Shown: in pieces, positions 27,686 to 35,466 of the stretch | Position numbering within the stretch: position 1 is the stretch's first letter | Layout of the letters: the number at the start of each line of letters is the position of its first letter | Origin: an uncultured bacterium | Lineage (GTDB): Bacteria > Actinomycetota > Coriobacteriia > Coriobacteriales > Coriobacteriaceae | Assembly: GCA_905215385.1 (NCBI GenBank) | Contig: CAJMPY010000015.1 | Span: forward strand, 7,394 to 71,393 | Reading direction: 5' to 3' | DNA: 64,000 bases | The notes under the pieces: model-generated | What the model saw: the letters and a program-made list of their open reading frames with translations, nothing else | Databases searched by the model: none | What the model was told of the DNA's origin: nothing | Program-made: the position numbers and the translations under genes

Positions 27686-27736
27686 CGCGGCGTCGCCGCA
27701 CTTGGATATGTCTTTTCGAGAGAGACTGGTGAGGTA

Positions 27737-28621
27737 ATGTCCGATATCGAGAATCCGGCAGGCGACACGCGCCCGATCGGTGTGTTCGATTCTGGCCTGG
27801 GCGGTCTGACGGTTGCGCGCGCCATCGCGACGGCGCTGCCGCACGAGTCCGTCTACTACTTCGGCGACACCAAACGCTGCCCCTACGGCACGCGCACCGA
27901 GGATGAGGTGCGCTCGTTTGCGTTGCAGGCGGGCCGTTGGCTGTCGAAGCACGACGTCAAGATTATGGTCATCGCCTGCAACACGGCGACAGCTGCGGCC
28001 TTACGTCTGGCCCAGCAGGTGCTCGACGTTCCCGTGATCGGCGTGATCGCGCCGGGTGCCCGTGCGGCAATCAACAGCACCCGTTCGCGTCGCGTGGGCG
28101 TGCTCGCCACCAACCTCACCATTCGCTCGGGCGCTTACACGCGCGCCATTCAGGATCTAGATGCCGGCGTCGACGTATACGGCTGCCCCGCCTCGAGCTT
28201 TGTCGAGGTTGTCGAACACGAGCTCGCCTCGGGTGCGCATCTGCAAGAGCAGTGGCTTGAGAACGAGGACATCTTCGATACGCCTGCCGTGCGTGCGCTG
28301 GTGGGTGCCACGGTTGAGCCACTGCGCGACCACGGTATCGATACCGTGGTGCTCGGCTGTACGCATTTTCCGCTGTTGGTGGGACCTATCCGCCATGCGC
28401 TGGGGTCTGGGGTGCGCGTCGTGAGTTCCGCCGAGGAGACCACACGAGAGCTGACCGATATCCTCACGCGCCGCGAGCAGCTGGCGGGTGACGCCGCCGA
28501 GCCGCAGCATCGTTTTGCCACGACGGCCGATAACATTGCCGAGTTTGCGGTGGCGGGCAGCTTTATCTTTGGTCAGCCGCTCAAGAGCATTGAGCATATC
28601 GATATCGATGAGCTGAAATAG
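27737..28621 (+). CDS. murI: Glutamate racemase MurI
   Basis: The 294-residue cytosolic enzyme supplies D-glutamate for peptidoglycan. The paired catalytic cysteines are visible in VIACNTATAAAL (Cys about 81) and VLGCTHFPLL (Cys about 208). The N-terminus (IGVFDSGLGGLTVARAI) and YFGDTKRCPYGTR are family motifs. A GGTGAGG site precedes the ATG. The order murI-rph-rdgB is common in actinobacteria. Confidence 0.97.
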   Translation: MSDIENPAGDTRPIGVFDSGLGGLTVARAIATALPHESVYYFGDTKRCPYGTRTEDEVRSFALQAGRWLSKHDVKIMVIACNTATAAALRLAQQVLDVPVIGVIAPGARAAINSTRSRRVGVLATNLTIRSGAYTRAIQDLDAGVDVYGCPASSFVEVVEHELASGAHLQEQWLENEDIFDTPAVRALVGATVEPLRDHGIDTVVLGCTHFPLLVGPIRHALGSGVRVVSSAEETTRELTDILTRREQLAGDAAEPQHRFATTADNIAEFAVAGSFIFGQPLKSIEHIDIDELK

Positions 28622-28675
28622 ATGTAAGGCCGCCGTCAGAGCCTTCGCCACACCTTTTGCCGAAAGGATATTTCT

Positions 28676-29401
28676 ATGGAGTACATGCAGGTCAACCGCG
28701 CCAACGGCCGCGCCGCCAACGAGCTGCGTCCCGTTAAGCTCACCCGCGGCGTCATGAAGCACGCCCACGGCTCGTGCCTGGCGGAGTTCGGCGACACGCG
28801 CGTACTGTGCGCCGCCACCATCGAGGAGGGTGTGCCGGGTTGGCGCAAGGGCGCCAAGGCCGGCTGGGTAACGGCGGAATATGCGATGCTGCCGGCCTCG
28901 ACCGGTAAACGCTGCAAGCGCGAGCATGCCAACCGCAAGGGCCGCTCCATGGAGATCGAGCGACTTATCGGCCGCAGCCTGCGTACCGTCGTCAACATGA
29001 AGGCGCTCGGCGAGTACACCGTTACCGTCGACTGCGATGTGATCCAGGCCGATGGCGGCACGCGTACGGCGAGCATTACCGGCGCCTGGGTGGCGCTGCA
29101 CGACGCCCTTGCCATGTGGGTCGAGGCGGGCAAACTTGAGCGCATCCCGCTCACGGGCCAGGTTGCCGCCATTTCCATGGGCGTCGTCGACGGCAACACC
29201 CTGCTCGACTTGGATTATTCCGAGGACAGCCATGCCGAGGTCGACATGAATCTCGTCGCCACCGATTCCGGCGAGATGATCGAACTCCAGGGTACGGGCG
29301 AGCAGGCGCCCTTCGACCGCAGGCGTCTCAACGCCCTGCTCGATTTGGGCGACAAAGGCATTGCCGAGCTCATCGAGCTCCAGCGCCAAGCCCTCGCCTA
29401 A
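28676..29401 (+). CDS. rph: Ribonuclease PH
   Basis: The 241-residue phosphorolytic 3'-exonuclease trims tRNA 3' ends. Motifs include [20 protein letters not shown] and [18 protein letters not shown]. Further motifs are [30 protein letters not shown] and [19 protein letters not shown]. The ATG at 28676 follows AAAGG; a second ATG nine bases later is also possible. Its stop codon is the first base group of a dispersed REP-like element that is also found after the Gls24 gene. Confidence 0.97.
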   Translation: MEYMQVNRANGRAANELRPVKLTRGVMKHAHGSCLAEFGDTRVLCAATIEEGVPGWRKGAKAGWVTAEYAMLPASTGKRCKREHANRKGRSMEIERLIGRSLRTVVNMKALGEYTVTVDCDVIQADGGTRTASITGAWVALHDALAMWVEAGKLERIPLTGQVAAISMGVVDGNTLLDLDYSEDSHAEVDMNLVATDSGEMIELQGTGEQAPFDRRRLNALLDLGDKGIAELIELQRQALA

Positions 29402-29452
29402 CCTGCCAAAAAGGGACAGGTTTATTTTGGTAGGTTTTATCTGGGAAAACGT
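29401..29452. repeat. Post-stop REP-like element, copy 2
   Basis: This is the second copy of the element at 478-528. It begins at the last base of the rph stop codon with ACCTGCCAAAAAGGGACAGG and continues to TTTTGGTAGG and TTTTATCTGGGAAAACGTC. The arms pair with one G-U. Confidence 0.7.
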
Positions 29453-29547
29453 CGAAGTATAAGACTGCCGTTGATTGAGAGGGGAGAGAGGCCGAAGTCC
29501 TCGTCGTCCTCAACTCGGCATTGCTATAGAGACAAAGGAGGCCAGCT

Positions 29548-30189
29548 ATGGCACTTGAGAAGATTGACATCGACACTCTCGACCCGGCGGCGACCATCGT
29601 CGTGGCAACCGGCAACGCCCATAAGCTCACCGAGATCGAGGCCATTTTGGGCAAGGTCATGCCCGAGGTGCGCTTTGTGGCGCTCGGCCAGCTGGGCGAT
29701 TTTGAGGACCCTGAGGAAAATGGCACGACGTTTTTGGAGAACGCCATCATCAAGGCGCAGGCTGCGGTCGAGGAGACGGGCCTTATGGCCATTGCTGACG
29801 ACTCAGGCTTGGTCGTCGACGCGCTGGATGGCGAGCCGGGCGTGTATAGCGCGCGCTATGCGGGCGTGCATGGCGACGATGCCGCCAACAACGCCAAGCT
29901 TCTCGTTAACCTGGAAGGCGTGGCAGACGAGGATCGTACCGCGCGCTTTAGGGGCGTCGTTGCGCTCATCGACACGGACGGTTTGGTCACCTATGGTGAG
30001 GGCGCCTGCGAGGGCACTATCGCACACGAGGGCCGCGGCGATCACGGCTTTGGCTACGACCCGCTGTTCCTGCCGGTCGACACGCCGGGCAAGACCATGG
30101 CCGAGCTGACGGCGGACGAGAAGAACGCCATCAGCCATCGATTCCATGCGCTCGAGCACCTATCCGCCAAACTGACGGGCGAGGAGTAG
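29548..30189 (+). CDS. rdgB: XTP/dITP diphosphatase (RdgB/HAM1 family)
   Basis: The 213-residue enzyme removes non-canonical purine nucleotides (XTP, ITP, dITP) from the pool. Motifs are IVVATGNAHKLTEIEAIL, EENGTTFLENAIIKA and GLMAIADDSGLVVDALDGEP. GVYSARYAG and GHGFGYDPLF-like DHGFGYDPLFLP follow, and AELTADEKNAISHR closes the set. The ATG follows an AAAGGAGG site. dtd starts 3 bases after its stop, indicating one transcript. Confidence 0.96.
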   Translation: MALEKIDIDTLDPAATIVVATGNAHKLTEIEAILGKVMPEVRFVALGQLGDFEDPEENGTTFLENAIIKAQAAVEETGLMAIADDSGLVVDALDGEPGVYSARYAGVHGDDAANNAKLLVNLEGVADEDRTARFRGVVALIDTDGLVTYGEGACEGTIAHEGRGDHGFGYDPLFLPVDTPGKTMAELTADEKNAISHRFHALEHLSAKLTGEE

Positions 30190-30192
30190 GCC

Positions 30193-30639
30193 GTGCGCGC
30201 GGTGGTGCAGCGCGTGCTCAACGCCGGCGTGACGGTCGACGGCGAGTGCGTGGGCCGTATTGGACGTGGCTACCTGGTGCTGCTGGGCGTGGGCCACGGC
30301 GACACGCGCGCCGAGGCCGATAAGCTGTGGGGCAAGCTCCGGGGCTTGCGCATTAACGAGGACGAGAACGGCAAGACCAACCTGGCACTTGCCGATGTCG
30401 ACGGCGAGGTGCTCGTGGTGTCGCAGTTCACGCTGTTCGCCGATTGCCGCCACGGTCGCCGTCCGTCGTTTACCGATGCGGGCGCGCCCGATGTTGCCAA
30501 CGAGCTCTACGAGTACTTCCTGACGCTCGTTCGTCAAGATGTCGAACACGTGGCGCACGGCATCTTTGGCGCCGATATGAAAGTCGACCTCGTCAACGAC
30601 GGCCCATTCACCATCGTCCTCGATACCGACAATCTGTAA
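30193..30639 (+). CDS. dtd: D-aminoacyl-tRNA deacylase
   Basis: The 148-residue product starts at a GTG three bases after rdgB, with GAGGAG in the end of rdgB as ribosome-binding site. Dtd motifs are [50 protein letters not shown] (the SQFTL active-site motif) and [22 protein letters not shown] [19 protein letters not shown] (Gly-cisPro-type loop region). It frees tRNAs mischarged with D-amino acids or glycine. Confidence 0.96.
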   Translation: MRAVVQRVLNAGVTVDGECVGRIGRGYLVLLGVGHGDTRAEADKLWGKLRGLRINEDENGKTNLALADVDGEVLVVSQFTLFADCRHGRRPSFTDAGAPDVANELYEYFLTLVRQDVEHVAHGIFGADMKVDLVNDGPFTIVLDTDNL

Positions 30640-30658
30640 GTAGCCAAATTAGCTACTT
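30637..30658 (+). terminator. Weak hairpin after dtd
   Basis: AAGTAGC and GCTACTT form a 7-bp stem with a 7-base loop starting in the dtd stop region. No long T run follows, so termination is uncertain. Confidence 0.4.
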
Positions 30659-30686
30659 GCGCGTGGTCGCAACAGGGTGCTATAGT
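30657..30686 (+). promoter_or_regulatory. Candidate sigma-70 type promoter of veg-ispE
   Basis: TTGCGC at 30657 and TATAGT at 30681 are separated by 18 bases and lie about 65 bases before the veg start codon. Confidence 0.5.
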
Positions 30687-30753
30687 ATTAGAGTTTTGTC
30701 TATCTTAGGGGTATTATCCCCTTTTTGAATTGCATCTTCTGGAGGCCCTGTTC

Positions 30754-31050
30754 ATGGAAGAGATGGAAGTCAATCACGTCGACGACATCCACGAGAAGCT
30801 GACCAATATGGTGGGCGATCGCGTTAAGGTGAAGGCCAACATGGGCCGCACCCGCGTCGTCGAGCGCATGGGCACCATCAAGAGCGTCCACCCCGCCGTC
30901 TTTATCGTCGAGGTTGACGAGCGCCGAGGCCGCAAGTCGCGTCAGTCCTACCAGTATATCGATGTCCTCACCGGTCAGGTCGAGCTGTTCGACCCCGAGA
31001 GCGGCGAGCATATCTTTACCCCGCTCGGCAATCAGCTCGAGGAGCACTAA
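30754..31050 (+). CDS. veg: Veg family protein
   Basis: The ATG at 30754 follows GGAGGC; the frame extends upstream to 30730 without a site. The 98-residue product carries the Veg core: HEKLTNMVGDRVKVKANMGR, RVVERMGTIKSVHPAVFIVE and QSYQYIDVLTGQVEL. Veg is a small conserved Gram-positive protein linked to biofilm gene expression in Bacillus subtilis. Its position directly before ispE matches the Bacillus order. ispE begins 2 bases after the stop. Confidence 0.88.
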   Translation: MEEMEVNHVDDIHEKLTNMVGDRVKVKANMGRTRVVERMGTIKSVHPAVFIVEVDERRGRKSRQSYQYIDVLTGQVELFDPESGEHIFTPLGNQLEEH

Positions 31051-31052
31051 CG

Positions 31053-31949
31053 GTGACCGATCGGTCCCTGACTCTTTCCGCGCCGGCAAAGATTAACCTC
31101 TATCTGGGGGTTCATACCGAGCGCGACGCCCGCGGCTATCACAGAGTCGACTCCCTGACGGCAGCCGTCGGTCTTGCCGATACCGTGACGGTCACGCCGG
31201 CGCAGGTGCTGACCGTCCAGACGGTTCCGGCATCAGATTTTCCCATGCAAAAGAATACGGCGTATCGGGCTGCGGTTGCTATGGCCGAGCATTATGGTCG
31301 CGAGGCAAACATCTGCGTGACGATTGAGAAGCGCATTCCATTGTGCGCCGGCTTGGGCGGTCCCTCGACGGATGCGGCCGCGGTCATTGTCGCCTTGGCG
31401 GAGCTCTGGGGAATTGATCGCTCCGACCCCGCGCTCGACGACATTGCGCGGGGCATTGGTGCTGACGTCCCGTTCTTTTTGCACGCGAGCCTTGCGTTCT
31501 ACGTAGGTGGGGGAGACGTGCTGGCAACTGAGTATCCCGCGCTGCCCGCAACGCCCGTCGTGTTGGTCAAGCCGCGCGAGGCAAGCGTTTCGACAATTGA
31601 AGCCTATCGACGTTTTGACGAGGCTCCAGTGCCTGCAGACAAGCCCGGCGCGATAGCTTCTGCCTTGCGTGCTGGTGATGCCGAGACGGCATATGCGCTC
31701 ATCCATAACAACCTGGGTGTCATTTCCGCACAGATGGAGCCGCAGATTCAAACGGTGCTCGATTGGCTGCGTAAACAGGACGGCGCCGTTGCTGTAGATG
31801 TGTGCGGATCGGGCGCCTGCTCGTTTGCCATTTGCGACACCGCCGTCACGGCCGAAAGGCTTGCCGACGCTGCCCTGCAAAACGGCTGGTGGTCCTGCGC
31901 GACGGAGCTCATTCCCAACACGGTTCGCATTGAAGCGCCAAAGAAATAA
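31053..31949 (+). CDS. ispE: 4-diphosphocytidyl-2-C-methyl-D-erythritol kinase IspE
   Basis: The 298-residue GHMP kinase starts at a GTG two bases after veg. Motifs are SAPAKINLYLGVHTERDARGYH, the ATP-binding IPLCAGLGGPSTDAAAVI, IGADVPFFL, and a C-terminal DVCGSGACSFAI glycine motif. It phosphorylates CDP-methylerythritol, the fourth step of the MEP route to isoprenoids. ispD and ispF lie 14 kb downstream in the same window. Confidence 0.95.
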   Translation: MTDRSLTLSAPAKINLYLGVHTERDARGYHRVDSLTAAVGLADTVTVTPAQVLTVQTVPASDFPMQKNTAYRAAVAMAEHYGREANICVTIEKRIPLCAGLGGPSTDAAAVIVALAELWGIDRSDPALDDIARGIGADVPFFLHASLAFYVGGGDVLATEYPALPATPVVLVKPREASVSTIEAYRRFDEAPVPADKPGAIASALRAGDAETAYALIHNNLGVISAQMEPQIQTVLDWLRKQDGAVAVDVCGSGACSFAICDTAVTAERLADAALQNGWWSCATELIPNTVRIEAPKK

Positions 31950-31998
31950 AAATTTCTCTAGCACGCGGCGAAAATCTTTGTTACTATAGTCGAGCTAA

Positions 31999-32075
31999 CG
32001 GGTTGTGGCTCAGTTTGGTAGAGCACTGCGTTCGGGACGCAGGGGTCGCTGGTTCAAATCCAGTCAACCCGACCA
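31999..32075 (+). tRNA. tRNA-Pro (anticodon CGG)
   Basis: The acceptor CGGGTTG/CAACCCG, D arm, anticodon stem CTGCG/CGCAG with loop TTCGGGA, T arm CTGGTTCAAATCCAG and encoded CCA fold as a complete tRNA. The anticodon CGG reads CCG. Confidence 0.95.
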
Positions 32076-32085
32076 GAGCATGAGG

Positions 32086-32114
32086 AGGGACCGCTTCTTG
32101 CGGTCCCTTTTTTT
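32086..32114 (+). terminator. Terminator after tRNA-Pro
   Basis: AGGGACCGC and GCGGTCCCT form a 9-bp stem followed by a run of seven T residues. Confidence 0.9.
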
Positions 32115-32187
32115 AGCTATTGTTGTGATACCGCGGCACCCGCGGTATACTCATTCGAGCTTGTCTCGCTGTATTGTGGAGGTCTAC

Positions 32188-32463
32188 ATGTTTGGACTGA
32201 GGGCTCCTGAGCTCATCATTATTCTCGTTGTTGTCCTGATTATCTTCGGGCCTAAGAACCTGCCGAAGCTCGGCAAGTCCCTCGGCTCTACCGTCAAGAA
32301 TATCCGCGAGGGTATGGAGGGCGACGATAAGGGCGAAACCAAGCAGGCCGAGGACGTTGTGGTCGAGGAGTCCAAGGAGGACAAGGAGATCGCAGAGCTC
32401 GAGGCCAAGCTCGCTGCTGCCAAGCAAAAGAAGGCAGAGGACAGCGACGCGGACGCAGAGTAG
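32188..32463 (+). CDS. tatA: Twin-arginine translocase subunit TatA
   Basis: The start at 32188 follows TGGAGG. The 91-residue protein has the TatA plan: one N-terminal membrane helix ([15 protein letters not shown]), the hinge [13 protein letters not shown], an amphipathic helix with basic residues, and a long acidic/charged tail. It forms the pore of the Tat pathway. tatC is not in the window. A terminator follows 25 bases after the stop. Confidence 0.93.
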   Translation: MFGLRAPELIIILVVVLIIFGPKNLPKLGKSLGSTVKNIREGMEGDDKGETKQAEDVVVEESKEDKEIAELEAKLAAAKQKKAEDSDADAE

Positions 32464-32487
32464 TCCCATCCCTTTGGGGTGAGCACC

Positions 32488-32522
32488 TGACCGGCTTGCC
32501 CGCAGGCTAGCCGGTCTTTTTC
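32488..32522 (+). terminator. Terminator after tatA
   Basis: GACCGGCT (32489-32496) and AGCCGGTC (32509-32516) form a perfect 8-bp stem followed by TTTTTC. Confidence 0.85.
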
Positions 32523-32569
32523 GTTTTGTTGACAGTTGATCGTTACATCATAGTTGGGGAGATATCCGT

Positions 32570-33040
32570 ATGGACGCAAGCCAGATCGTACTGACCGCTG
32601 AGGGCCGCCAGAAGCTCGTCGAGGAGCTCGCTTGGCGTGAGGGCGATTACGCCAAGGAGATCGTCGAGGACATCAAGGAAGCCCGCGCGTTCGGCGACCT
32701 TTCGGAGAACTCCGAGTACGACGCCGCCAAGGACAAGCAGGCCCAGAATGCTGCTCGCATTGCCGAGATTCAGGCCATCCTCGCCAACGCTCAGGTTGCT
32801 GCCACCACGGGCGATCTGACCGTCTCCATCGGTTCCACCGTTTCTCTGATCGATCCCAACGGTGAGGTCATGGAAGTCACGCTCGTCGGTACCACCGAGA
32901 CCAACTCGCTCGAGCACAAGATCTCCAACGAGTCTCCGGTCGGCCATGCCATCATCGGTCACGGCGAGGGCGACTCCGTCGAGGTCGTTACGCCTTCGGG
33001 CAAGACCCGCGTCTACACCATCGCAAAGATCGCACGCTAG
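32570..33040 (+). CDS. greA: Transcription elongation factor GreA
   Basis: The 156-residue protein has the N-terminal coiled coil with the conserved acidic tip (ARAFGDLSENSEYDAAKDKQ) and the C-terminal FKBP-like domain (VSIGSTVSLIDPNGEVMEVT, SPVGHAIIGHGEGDSVEVVT). It stimulates RNA cleavage by backtracked RNA polymerase. A GGGGAGAT site precedes the ATG. lysS follows after 79 bases; greA-lysS adjacency is common in Gram-positives. Confidence 0.97.
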   Translation: MDASQIVLTAEGRQKLVEELAWREGDYAKEIVEDIKEARAFGDLSENSEYDAAKDKQAQNAARIAEIQAILANAQVAATTGDLTVSIGSTVSLIDPNGEVMEVTLVGTTETNSLEHKISNESPVGHAIIGHGEGDSVEVVTPSGKTRVYTIAKIAR

Positions 33041-33119
33041 ACCACGGTCCCGCGTAAAGGTATGTTTTCGCTCCCTGGGACCGAATCCTGGGGAGCGTTT
33101 TAATTTGAGGAGCTAACTT

Positions 33120-35084
33120 ATGGCAGAGAACCAGAACGCCGCCGATCAGGCATCGACGCTCAACGACGAGCGCGCCACCCGCCTGGCCAAGCGCGCCGCC
33201 CTGTTCGAGGCGGGCCAGAACCCCTATCCCGAGCACTCCGAGATTGAGGACTACGTCGTCGACATCGAGACTAAGTACGCCGAGCTCACCGATGGCGAGG
33301 ACACCGAGGACGTCGTGAAGATCGGCGGCCGTGTGGTCGCCAAGCGCGGTCAGGGCAAGATCATGTTCATCGTTGTGCGCGACGCGACCGGCGAGATCCA
33401 GCTGTTCTGCCGCATCAACGATATGGACGAGGCCGCCTGGAATATGCTCAAGGCCCTCGACCTGGGCGATATCCTGGGCGTGACCGGCGTAGTCGTGCGC
33501 ACCAAGCGTGGCCAGCTTTCCGTTGCCCCCAAGAGCGCGACGCTGCTGTCCAAGGCCGTTCGCCCGCTGCCCGAGAAGTTCCACGGTCTCTCCGACAAGG
33601 AGACCCGCTATCGTCAGCGTTATGTCGACCTGATCGCCAACGACGACGTTCGCGAGACCTTCCGCAAGCGCTCGCAGATCCTCTCCACGTTCCGCCGCTT
33701 TATGGAGTCCGATGGCTACATGGAGGTCGAGACTCCTATCCTGCAGACCATCCAGGGCGGAGCTACTGCCAAGCCGTTCATCACGCACTTCAACGCGCTC
33801 GATCAGGAGTGCTACCTGCGTATCGCCACCGAGCTGCACCTCAAGCGCTGCATCGTCGGCGGCTTTGAGCGCGTTTTCGAGATCGGCCGCATCTTCCGCA
33901 ACGAGGGTATGGACCTTACCCATAACCCCGAGTTCACCACGATGGAGGCCTACCGCGCCTTCTCCGATCTCGAGGGCATGAAGGCGCTCGCCCAGGGTGT
34001 CATTAAGGCCGCTAACAAGGCTATCGGCAACCCCGAGGTTATTGAGTACCAGGGCCAGACCATCGACCTTTCTGGTGAGTGGGCAAGCCGTTCCATGACC
34101 GATATCGTCTCTGACGTGATTGGTAAGCAGGTCACCATCGACACGCCGGTTGAGGAGCTTGCTGCCGCCGCACGCGAGAAGGGCCTGGAGATCAAGTCCG
34201 AGTGGACCGCCGGCAAGATCATCGCCGAGATCTATGACGAGCTGGGCGAGGACACCATCGTCAACCCCACCTTCGTGTGCGATTACCCCATCGAGGTTAG
34301 CCCGCTTGCCAAGCGCTTTGAGGATGATCCGCGCCTGACCCACCGCTTTGAGCTGGTCATCGCTGGTCACGAGTACGCGAACGCGTTCTCCGAGCTCAAC
34401 GACCCGGTCGACCAGGCTGAGCGCTTCGCTGCCCAGATGGCCGAGAAGGCCGGCGGCGACGATGAGGCCATGGAGTACGACGAGGATTACGTGCGTGCCC
34501 TCGAGTACGGTATGCCTCCCGCGGGTGGCATTGGCATCGGTATCGACCGCGTGGTCATGCTGCTCACCAACCAGGCTTCCATCCGCGACGTGCTGCTGTT
34601 CCCGCACATGAAGCCCGAGAAGGGTTTCCAGTCCGGTGCCGCTGCTGCCAAGGCCGCCGAGGCCGGCAACGCCGCGAGCCCCTTCGTCAAGCCGCTCAAG
34701 CCCACGCTCGACTACTCCAAGATTGCCGTCGAGCCGCTGTTTGAGGAGTTCGTCGACTTTGATACCTTCTCTAAGAGCGACTTCCGCGCCGTTAAGGTCA
34801 AGGCATGCGAGGCCGTCAAGAAGTCCAAGAAGCTGCTGAACTTTACGCTCGATGACGGCACCGGCACCGACCGCACCATCCTCTCCGGCATTCACGATTA
34901 TTACGAGCCCGAGGACCTGGTCGGCAAGACCCTGCTCGCCATCACCAACCTGCCTCCGCGCAAGATGATGGGCATCCCCAGCTGTGGCATGCTCATCAGC
35001 GCCATCCACGAGGAGGAGGGCGAGGAGCGCCTCAACCTGATTCAGCTCGACGCTTCCATCCCTGCCGGCGCAAAGATGTACTAA
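33120..35084 (+). CDS. lysS: Lysyl-tRNA synthetase, class II, with C-terminal tRNA-binding domain
   Basis: The first ~500 residues are a normal class-II LysRS. They contain an OB-fold anticodon-binding domain (VKIGGRVVAKRGQGKIMFIV), motif 2 (FEIGRIFRNEGMDLTHNPEF) and motif 3 (PAGGIGIGIDRVVMLLTN). After a ~35-residue Ala/Lys linker, residues ~540-654 form a second OB-fold (FDTFSKSDFRAVKVKACEAV to AIHEEEGEERLNLIQLD). This closely resembles the tRNA-binding domain found at the C-terminus of MetRS and in Trbp111. Ordinary LysRS ends near residue 500, so this is a domain fusion that probably increases tRNA affinity (inference). Confidence 0.95.
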   Translation: MAENQNAADQASTLNDERATRLAKRAALFEAGQNPYPEHSEIEDYVVDIETKYAELTDGEDTEDVVKIGGRVVAKRGQGKIMFIVVRDATGEIQLFCRINDMDEAAWNMLKALDLGDILGVTGVVVRTKRGQLSVAPKSATLLSKAVRPLPEKFHGLSDKETRYRQRYVDLIANDDVRETFRKRSQILSTFRRFMESDGYMEVETPILQTIQGGATAKPFITHFNALDQECYLRIATELHLKRCIVGGFERVFEIGRIFRNEGMDLTHNPEFTTMEAYRAFSDLEGMKALAQGVIKAANKAIGNPEVIEYQGQTIDLSGEWASRSMTDIVSDVIGKQVTIDTPVEELAAAAREKGLEIKSEWTAGKIIAEIYDELGEDTIVNPTFVCDYPIEVSPLAKRFEDDPRLTHRFELVIAGHEYANAFSELNDPVDQAERFAAQMAEKAGGDDEAMEYDEDYVRALEYGMPPAGGIGIGIDRVVMLLTNQASIRDVLLFPHMKPEKGFQSGAAAAKAAEAGNAASPFVKPLKPTLDYSKIAVEPLFEEFVDFDTFSKSDFRAVKVKACEAVKKSKKLLNFTLDDGTGTDRTILSGIHDYYEPEDLVGKTLLAITNLPPRKMMGIPSCGMLISAIHEEEGEERLNLIQLDASIPAGAKMY

Positions 35085-35087
35085 GTA

Positions 35088-35114
35088 GTTACGCGGTTCT
35101 ACGAACCGCGTAAC
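35088..35114. repeat. Perfect 12-bp inverted repeat after lysS
   Basis: GTTACGCGGTTC and its exact complement are separated by 3 bases, directly behind the lysS stop. It would form a strong RNA hairpin but has no T run; a better terminator follows at 35157. Confidence 0.6.
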
Positions 35115-35156
35115 GGCTCGACGCTGCGCGCCGCCCAGAGCGACAATTTGTCATTC

Positions 35157-35198
35157 AAAAGGCAAGGCATGACCAGAAGGTCTATGCCTTGCCTTTTT
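35157..35198 (+). terminator. Terminator of lysS
   Basis: AAAAGGCAAGGCAT (35157-35170) pairs with ATGCCTTGCCTTTT (35184-35197), with the T run built into the stem end. Confidence 0.85.
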
Positions 35199-35264
35199 CA
35201 TGCCAACTTGTTCGCTCTGGACGTCGTTCGCTGTCCGTCCTCCACCTGTGGTATTGCCCTGGTT

Positions 35265-35351
35265 GGCACTTAGGGACGTTCCTTTTGTGCCGGCACTTGG
35301 GGACAGTCCTTGTCAAGCTATGGTGCAAGGTGGTCGTTGGGGACGTTCTTA
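35265..35351. repeat. Degenerate direct repeats with GGGGACGTTCC core
   Basis: GGCACTTAGGGACGTTCCTT (35265-35284) and GGCACTTGGGGACAGTCCTT (35292-35311) are near-identical. A third partial copy (CGTTGGGGACGTTCTT) occurs at 35335-35350. Between 35085 and 35466 there is no gene; the gap holds these repeats, the lysS terminator and the promoter region of the ThrE-like gene. Confidence 0.55.
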
Positions 35352-35466
35352 AACGACTGCCTAACGGCTATTGAGCACATGGCTCGCGTGACAGTCGTCT
35401 CTTTTATGTTTCCTTTAGCCGTCGCTGCCTAGGATGGGGGTTAGTCGGTAGGAAGGGAGCGTCTGT

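Noticed and set aside
35189..35374. 61-residue reading frame after lysS
   Set aside because: Covers terminator and REP-like repeats, without a ribosome-binding site.
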